A model generated the notes under the pieces. It saw only the letters and a program-made list of their open reading frames with translations, did no database searches and was not told the DNA's origin. A DNA stretch of 18,808 nt from contig JAJYJX010000023.1 in the NCBI GenBank assembly GCA_021789095.1, positions 1 through 18,808 of the forward strand, read 5' to 3'. How positions within the stretch are numbered: position 1 is the first letter of the stretch; each line of letters opens with the position of its first letter. Shown one piece after another: positions 15,501 to 18,808 of this stretch. This stretch comes from a bacterium. GTDB taxonomy: Bacteria; JAMCPX01. The position numbers were made by a program, and so were the translations under genes.

Positions 15501-15725
15501 TTGGATATATTTGGATATATAAGGAATAACATTAGGATAGTTGAGCCCGGTGCTCTTGATGAGTCTATTTGCAGAGATAAGGAGGATGTCAAAATAATAG
15601 GAACAGCGGTGAAAGGCAATGAACGTTTCATCATAACCGGGGATGATGATTTATTAAACTTAAAGAAATATCATGAGATCAAAATAGTTACACCAAGAAA
15701 ATTCTGGGATTTCTTTAAGAAATAA
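15501..15725 (+). pseudogene. 5'-truncated PIN-domain toxin remnant
   Basis: An open frame of 74 codons (TTG at its beginning) whose residues 15-74 match the C-terminal half of small PIN-family toxins of VapC-like toxin-antitoxin systems. CRDKEDVKIIGTAVKGNERF is followed by IITGDDDLLNLKKY and IVTPRKFWDFF, containing the conserved acidic residues of the second half. The N-terminal half of the nuclease, with the first catalytic Asp, is missing; the upstream bases contain a stem-loop and no in-frame continuation. No antitoxin gene is adjacent. It is most likely a decayed gene, not an active ribonuclease. Confidence 0.65.
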
Positions 15726-15879
15726 TTGAGTCGTGCATTTTTTTCACAGTTTTGACGCCTTTTCATGTTTATCTTGTAGATGTTTAATGGCAATTAGTTC
15801 CAACATATTGAAAATTCATGTAGATTTTTGTAAGATATGATGGTATGTTTGTTGCTAAATAACAATACGGAGGCTATTT

Positions 15880-16773
15880 ATGCATCAGATATTTAAACTA
15901 ATAAAGAACACAAATTCCCCCTTTCTCCCCCTTTGTCAAAGGGGGAGAAAGGGGGAATTAACGGTGTTTATCCCGTTACATCTTAAAGCTTCATTTTTTG
16001 GACGGAAGTTAAATAACGTGTTGAACAAACTATCTCAAATAAACGGTTTGATAAGAAACGGGTTGACAGATGTAACGGGATTTACACTCATAGAACTTAT
16101 GGTTGTTATACTTATTGTAGGTATTATGGGTATTATAGCAGCACCGAACATGAGGAGCTGGTATACCGGCTTTCAGGTAAGAAGCTGTGCAGATAGTATA
16201 ACGAACACACTCGTAACAGCAAGGATGAACGCAATTAAAAATGGCAATAATGTTGTAGTGGCTTTTTACACAGCCGGCAACTGCCCTAAAACTGTTGCGG
16301 GGATTGGCACCAATGTACCAGCAGGGACAAGCTGCTATTTCATAATCAATGATGCAGACAATGATTGCCAATTGCTTGCAGATGTATCAGGGGGCGGCTG
16401 TATCCAGGCAGGCGAGTTCAACGGTGTGGTAAATACCTGTTCATCAAGTATTGTTTTTCCTGCAGCTATAGTTCCAAAGCCTGGAGCAGGATTTACAGTA
16501 ACAACTACCTATTGCGCTGTTACCGGTATTAATACTACGCCCTGTGTAATACCCAATGCTTGCACGTTTTGTACGGGCAATGTTGGAGCAGTAGCATTTC
16601 TGCCAAGTGGCTATGCCCAGTTTTTGAGTGCAGGAGGACCTAATGGCGGCGGTAATATGTTGGGCGGCAGCGTGACGGTAATACCATCAATGGACGTGAC
16701 GAATAACGACAGCTCAAAGGAATACGCAGTAGGCATTATAAGCCTGACAGGCGCTGTTAAGGAGTTTTACTGA
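15880..16773 (+). CDS. FimT/GspH-like minor pseudopilin with an enlarged leader
   Basis: A 297-residue type IV prepilin, first gene of a minor-pilin operon. The prepilin peptidase site is G67|F68 in DVTGFTLIELMVVIL, with the expected Glu at +5 (Glu72) and a hydrophobic helix to about residue 88. The mature part fits the GspH/FimT type, but is unusually cysteine-rich (ten Cys between 103 and 231), suggesting several disulfides. The leader is 67 residues instead of the usual 6-25. ATG 15880 is well placed after ACGGAGG. Two in-frame insertions explain the length: a 47-bp palindrome (15913-15959) and a 110-bp element (15971-16080). Removing both leaves MHQIFKLIKNTN joined to GFTLIEL, an ordinary leader. 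The family assignment is secure; the role in pilus priming is inferred from the operon. Confidence 0.82.
   Translation: MHQIFKLIKNTNSPFLPLCQRGRKGELTVFIPLHLKASFFGRKLNNVLNKLSQINGLIRNGLTDVTGFTLIELMVVILIVGIMGIIAAPNMRSWYTGFQVRSCADSITNTLVTARMNAIKNGNNVVVAFYTAGNCPKTVAGIGTNVPAGTSCYFIINDADNDCQLLADVSGGGCIQAGEFNGVVNTCSSSIVFPAAIVPKPGAGFTVTTTYCAVTGINTTPCVIPNACTFCTGNVGAVAFLPSGYAQFLSAGGPNGGGNMLGGSVTVIPSMDVTNNDSSKEYAVGIISLTGAVKEFY
15913..15959. repeat. Perfect 47-bp palindrome inside the fimT-like leader
   Basis: Two 23-bp arms, AATTCCCCCTTTCTCCCCC plus TTTG and the exact complement, flank a single central T. It is translated in frame as NSPFLPLCQRGRKGELT within the prepilin leader. The C/G-run structure is like a dispersed repeat rather than a gene-specific signal. 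In RNA it would form a hairpin of about 20 bp beginning about 33 nt after the start codon. Confidence 0.9.
15967..16084 (+). mobile_element. 110-bp palindrome-ended element inserted in frame in the fimT-like leader
   Basis: The element spans 15971-16080, with perfect 13-bp inverted ends TCCCGTTACATCT and AGATGTAACGGGA, flanked on both sides by TTTA (15967-15970 and 16081-16084). TTTA to TTTA is 114 bp, 38 codons, with no stop. The left arm encodes PLHLK and the right arm encodes DVTG directly before FTLIE. The bases just left of it, TTAACGGTGTTTA, look like a decayed right end of another copy. Confidence 0.7.
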
Positions 16774-16890
16774 TGATATTAACCAGTAACACAATTATAA
16801 AGACTTTTATTCCTGTCATTCTGAATCCTTCGCTTTATGTCATTCTGAACGAAGTGAAGAATCTATTCCTATTAATGGAGGCATCATAAA
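16774..16890. repeat. Gap with a dispersed repeat (GTCATTCTGAACGAAGTGAAGAATC type)
   Basis: Two partial copies of the unit TGTCATTCTGAA lie at 16814-16830 and 16838-16864; the second continues CGAAGTGAAGAATC. The rest holds the ribosome binding site of the pilV-like gene (GGAGG at about 16877-16881). No gene is seen. Confidence 0.6.
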
Positions 16891-17358
16891 ATGAATAAAC
16901 AAGAAGGCTTTACCTTAATAGAAGTTATAGTTTCCATCCTGCTTTTTGCCATAGGGGTGCTCGGCATGATGGGTTTGCAGGTGCTTGCAACACGAGGGGC
17001 GGTAATCGGCAACAATAACACGGCTGGTAATTATTTGGCTAAGTCCTTAGCAAGCGAACTTCAACAGCTTCCAGTTACAGATCTTAAGTTAAAAGCAGGT
17101 CCTCACGGTTATGGTGCAAGCACTGATGCGTGTTTATTATGCAACGATTGCGGCAACCGTGTCGATGCGTTAGGCTACTGTGTCGCAAATCAGGCTAATA
17201 ACTTTAATGTTAATAATAATGTTTATGACATAATATGGACAGTTACACCTGTTACAACGGTAAACAGCGGCACACTTAATAATTTGTTAAGCGTAGCTAT
17301 AACCGTTGAATGGGCGAACGGCAATTTTACTTTAACGATTCCTGCAGGACATTATTGA
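16891..17358 (+). CDS. PilV-like minor pilin
   Basis: A 155-residue type IV prepilin of the PilV type. The leader is short and normal: MNKQEG|FTLIE, with Glu at +5 (Glu11), followed by a hydrophobic helix VIVSILLFAIGVLGMMGLQ, the GVLG segment being usual in PilV. A cysteine cluster CLLCNDC...GYC (81, 84, 87, 97) may form disulfides or bind metal. The C-terminal part is strand-rich (YDIIWTVTP, LSVAITVEW). It follows the fimT-like gene and precedes the pilW-like gene by 12 bp. Unlike its two neighbours it has no palindromic insertion in the leader. Minor pilins of this set are known to prime pilus assembly. Confidence 0.83.
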   Translation: MNKQEGFTLIEVIVSILLFAIGVLGMMGLQVLATRGAVIGNNNTAGNYLAKSLASELQQLPVTDLKLKAGPHGYGASTDACLLCNDCGNRVDALGYCVANQANNFNVNNNVYDIIWTVTPVTTVNSGTLNNLLSVAITVEWANGNFTLTIPAGHY

Positions 17359-17370
17359 TAAGGAGCTTAT

Positions 17371-18729
17371 ATGATAAAGGAACAAAAGGGTTTTGCCCCG
17401 TTACATCTAAAAAACACGGCCTTCAGACAATGGATAAAGAGTAAATCAAATACCGGTTTAATAAAAAAGCTCTCTTCTAAAGGAAAAGATGTAACGGGGT
17501 TTACCCTTGTTGAAATGGCGGTTGCCCTTGTTTTGTCATCATTAATATTAATTGCTTTAATGGGCACATTCATACTACAAGGCAGGGCATATACAGCTAC
17601 AAGGATGTCCACAGAATTGCAGGACAATGCAAGAACAGCGCTTGATACCATTGAAATGATGGTGTCAAATGCAGGATTTGGTGTTGTCAAATCTACTTCC
17701 CATCCGCCAAACGACGCAGCAACTCCGGATTCTGCTGCCTTTTATTTCCCGAACTATAGTACCGGTACTTTTGGATATGGTACTGGACAGGACAACTATA
17801 AGAATTCAACAATGGATGGCACGGAATGTTCCGTAACTCAAGGACTTACACAAGCACAGAACGGGGGGCCGTGCCCACCATACGGTACTGACAGCTTAAC
17901 GTTTGCTTATAGGGACCCGCAATACCAGGGTACAATTACCGGTATAAGTACAGCTCCATTTGAACTGATCTATACTGATAATTTTCCGTTTTTAGCATTG
18001 CAACCCGGTGATGTTACATTCTTAATAGGCGGAAATCACGGCTTATCAGCACTTGCAACAATAGCACCAAACAGTGCAGGCGGTGGATCAGGAGGAACTG
18101 TTACCCTTGACCTCTCCGGTGTATCAACAGGGTCTGCTGGTTTTTATAATGAAATAACATTAGCAAATCCAAACTTAACAAATGTTGCAGCAGCACTTTC
18201 GAATAATGGGTTTTTAGAAAAGGTAAATGTTGTTCATGTCTATGTTGACTATTCAGATGCAAATCACCCTGTTTTAATGATGCAGATAAACGGCAGCAAT
18301 CCTTTGCCGCTTGCGGACAATATAGAGGACTTTCAGGTGCAGTTTATAATGGATGACAGTATCCTTGCTACAGGTACCAATACAACCAATCCCGATAATA
18401 TAATGGGTTCTGCTGCAATTCCGAAGTATCCTTCTTTTGCCAATAACTATTTTCCTGCTACAGATACTGCAAATCACCCGCATCAAAACCCTTTAAACAT
18501 CAATGCAATAATTATAACTTTAGTGGCAAGATCAGATGTACCAAGCCAGAGCGTTGCTACTGCTTCACAACAGCTTATAGCAGATCACGATACTACTAAT
18601 AATGCAACGCAATATCCCACACCTTTACTGGGTCAACTGGCAAACTATCAAAGGCAGGTATATCAGCGGATAATTCAACTGCCAAATATAAGAACTGTTT
18701 CAAAATTGTTTGATAATAGCATGCTATAA
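17371..18729 (+). CDS. PilW-like minor pilin with an enlarged leader
   Basis: A 452-residue type IV prepilin. Start ATG 17371 follows AAGGAG with good spacing. The functional peptidase site is G43|F44 in KDVTGFTLVEMAVALVL, with Glu48 at +5 and a hydrophobic helix to about 69, followed by TELQDNARTALDTIEMMV, the helical continuation typical of PilW. The C-terminus has long strand-rich, Ser/Gly-rich stretches. The leader begins MIKEQKGF, which would itself be the expected end of a short leader, but a 36-codon in-frame insertion (APLHLK...DVTGF) separates it from TLVEM. It is 10 bp from the pilX-like gene and in one operon with it. Confidence 0.82.
   Translation: MIKEQKGFAPLHLKNTAFRQWIKSKSNTGLIKKLSSKGKDVTGFTLVEMAVALVLSSLILIALMGTFILQGRAYTATRMSTELQDNARTALDTIEMMVSNAGFGVVKSTSHPPNDAATPDSAAFYFPNYSTGTFGYGTGQDNYKNSTMDGTECSVTQGLTQAQNGGPCPPYGTDSLTFAYRDPQYQGTITGISTAPFELIYTDNFPFLALQPGDVTFLIGGNHGLSALATIAPNSAGGGSGGTVTLDLSGVSTGSAGFYNEITLANPNLTNVAAALSNNGFLEKVNVVHVYVDYSDANHPVLMMQINGSNPLPLADNIEDFQVQFIMDDSILATGTNTTNPDNIMGSAAIPKYPSFANNYFPATDTANHPHQNPLNINAIIITLVARSDVPSQSVATASQQLIADHDTTNNATQYPTPLLGQLANYQRQVYQRIIQLPNIRTVSKLFDNSML
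17392..17503 (+). mobile_element. 104-bp palindrome-ended element inserted in frame in the pilW-like leader
   Basis: The element spans 17396-17499, with perfect 13-bp inverted ends CCCCGTTACATCT and AGATGTAACGGGG. The flanks are TTTG (17392-17395) and TTTA (17500-17503), 108 bp apart, 36 codons, with no stop. The left arm reads PLHLK, the right arm DVTG, as in the fimT-like gene; the inside also shares NTGLIKK versus INGLIRN. Excision between the flanks would restore MIKEQKGFTLVEM. Confidence 0.72.
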
Positions 18730-18739
18730 GGAGATTATT

Positions 18740-18808
18740 ATGAATAAACAAAACGGCTATGTACTTATCATAACGTTACTTGCACTCGTTGCGCTTACGA
18801 TTGCTGGC
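18740..18808 (+). CDS. PilX-like minor pilin, N-terminus only (partial)
   Basis: The gene starts at ATG 18740 after AAGGAGATTATT and runs off the window after 23 codons. The visible part reads MNKQNG|YVLIITLLALVALTIAG: a short charged leader, a peptidase-type Gly, then a hydrophobic helix. PilX-type minor pilins typically lack Glu at +5 and carry such a 'GxxLI..L' start, which fits here. Its position as fourth gene after fimT-, pilV- and pilW-like genes supports the call. Confidence 0.7.
   Translation, partial: MNKQNGYVLIITLLALVALTIAG

Noticed and set aside
15786-15805. Sigma-54 promoter before the pilin operon
   Set aside because: TGGCAATTAGTTCC resembles the -24 box but the -12 element is off by one base and lacks TTGC.

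Overview
The window looks like bacterial chromosome from an anaerobic or microaerophilic, diderm (Gram-negative-type) lineage, most plausibly a Desulfobacterota or Nitrospirota-like genome. This rests on gene content (an OmpA-type outer-membrane protein, type IV minor pilins, a c-heme CydA-like oxidase, a short-form S-adenosylhomocysteinase) and on many dispersed inverted repeats of the 'GTCATTCCCG...CGGGAATCCAG' kind. It is an inference without a database search. All identifications come from motifs visible in the translations.

Layout. 1-2199 (+): AT-rich accessory segment with the tail of a DUF4145/HEPN-like gene and a compact type II restriction-modification pair (PD-(D/E)XK endonuclease plus beta-class N4-cytosine-type methyltransferase). 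2256-4861 (-): a two-gene membrane oxidase operon whose first subunit is CydA-like with a C-terminal c-type heme site and whose second is a reduced CydA-like protein without the acidic residues. 4980-5065 (+): tRNA-Leu(TAA), followed 24 nt later by a UPF0173 metallo-beta-lactamase-fold hydrolase, then an aldehyde dehydrogenase and an unrecognised 291-residue protein. 8285-14098 (-): a small hypothetical protein, an OmpA-like protein, then trmN6-like, ahcY and metK, the last two overlapping by ATGA (SAM synthesis plus SAH removal). 14497-14925 (-): ruvX. 14987-15725 (+): a small membrane protein and a 5'-truncated PIN-domain remnant. 15880-18808 (+): a minor-pilin operon, fimT/gspH-like, pilV-like, pilW-like, pilX-like (cut by the window end).

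Most notable observation. Four elements of 101, 101, 110 and 104 bp share ends (C/T)CCCGTTA...TAACGGG(G/A) and sit between TTTA-like tetranucleotides. Two lie upstream of genes (aldehyde dehydrogenase, metK). Two lie inside the leader peptides of the fimT- and pilW-like prepilins, directly before the conserved GFTL(I/V)E. In all four, the distance from one flanking tetranucleotide to the next is a multiple of three (105, 105, 114, 108), and one frame is open throughout, reading PL at the left arm and TG at the right arm. In the pilins the right arm supplies the Gly of the prepilin-peptidase site and the TTTA target is the Phe-Thr codon pair of GFTL. This resembles the in-frame palindromic elements known from Rickettsia, but here apparently aimed at a protein segment that is removed by processing. 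A separate perfect 47-bp palindrome is also inserted in frame in the fimT leader.
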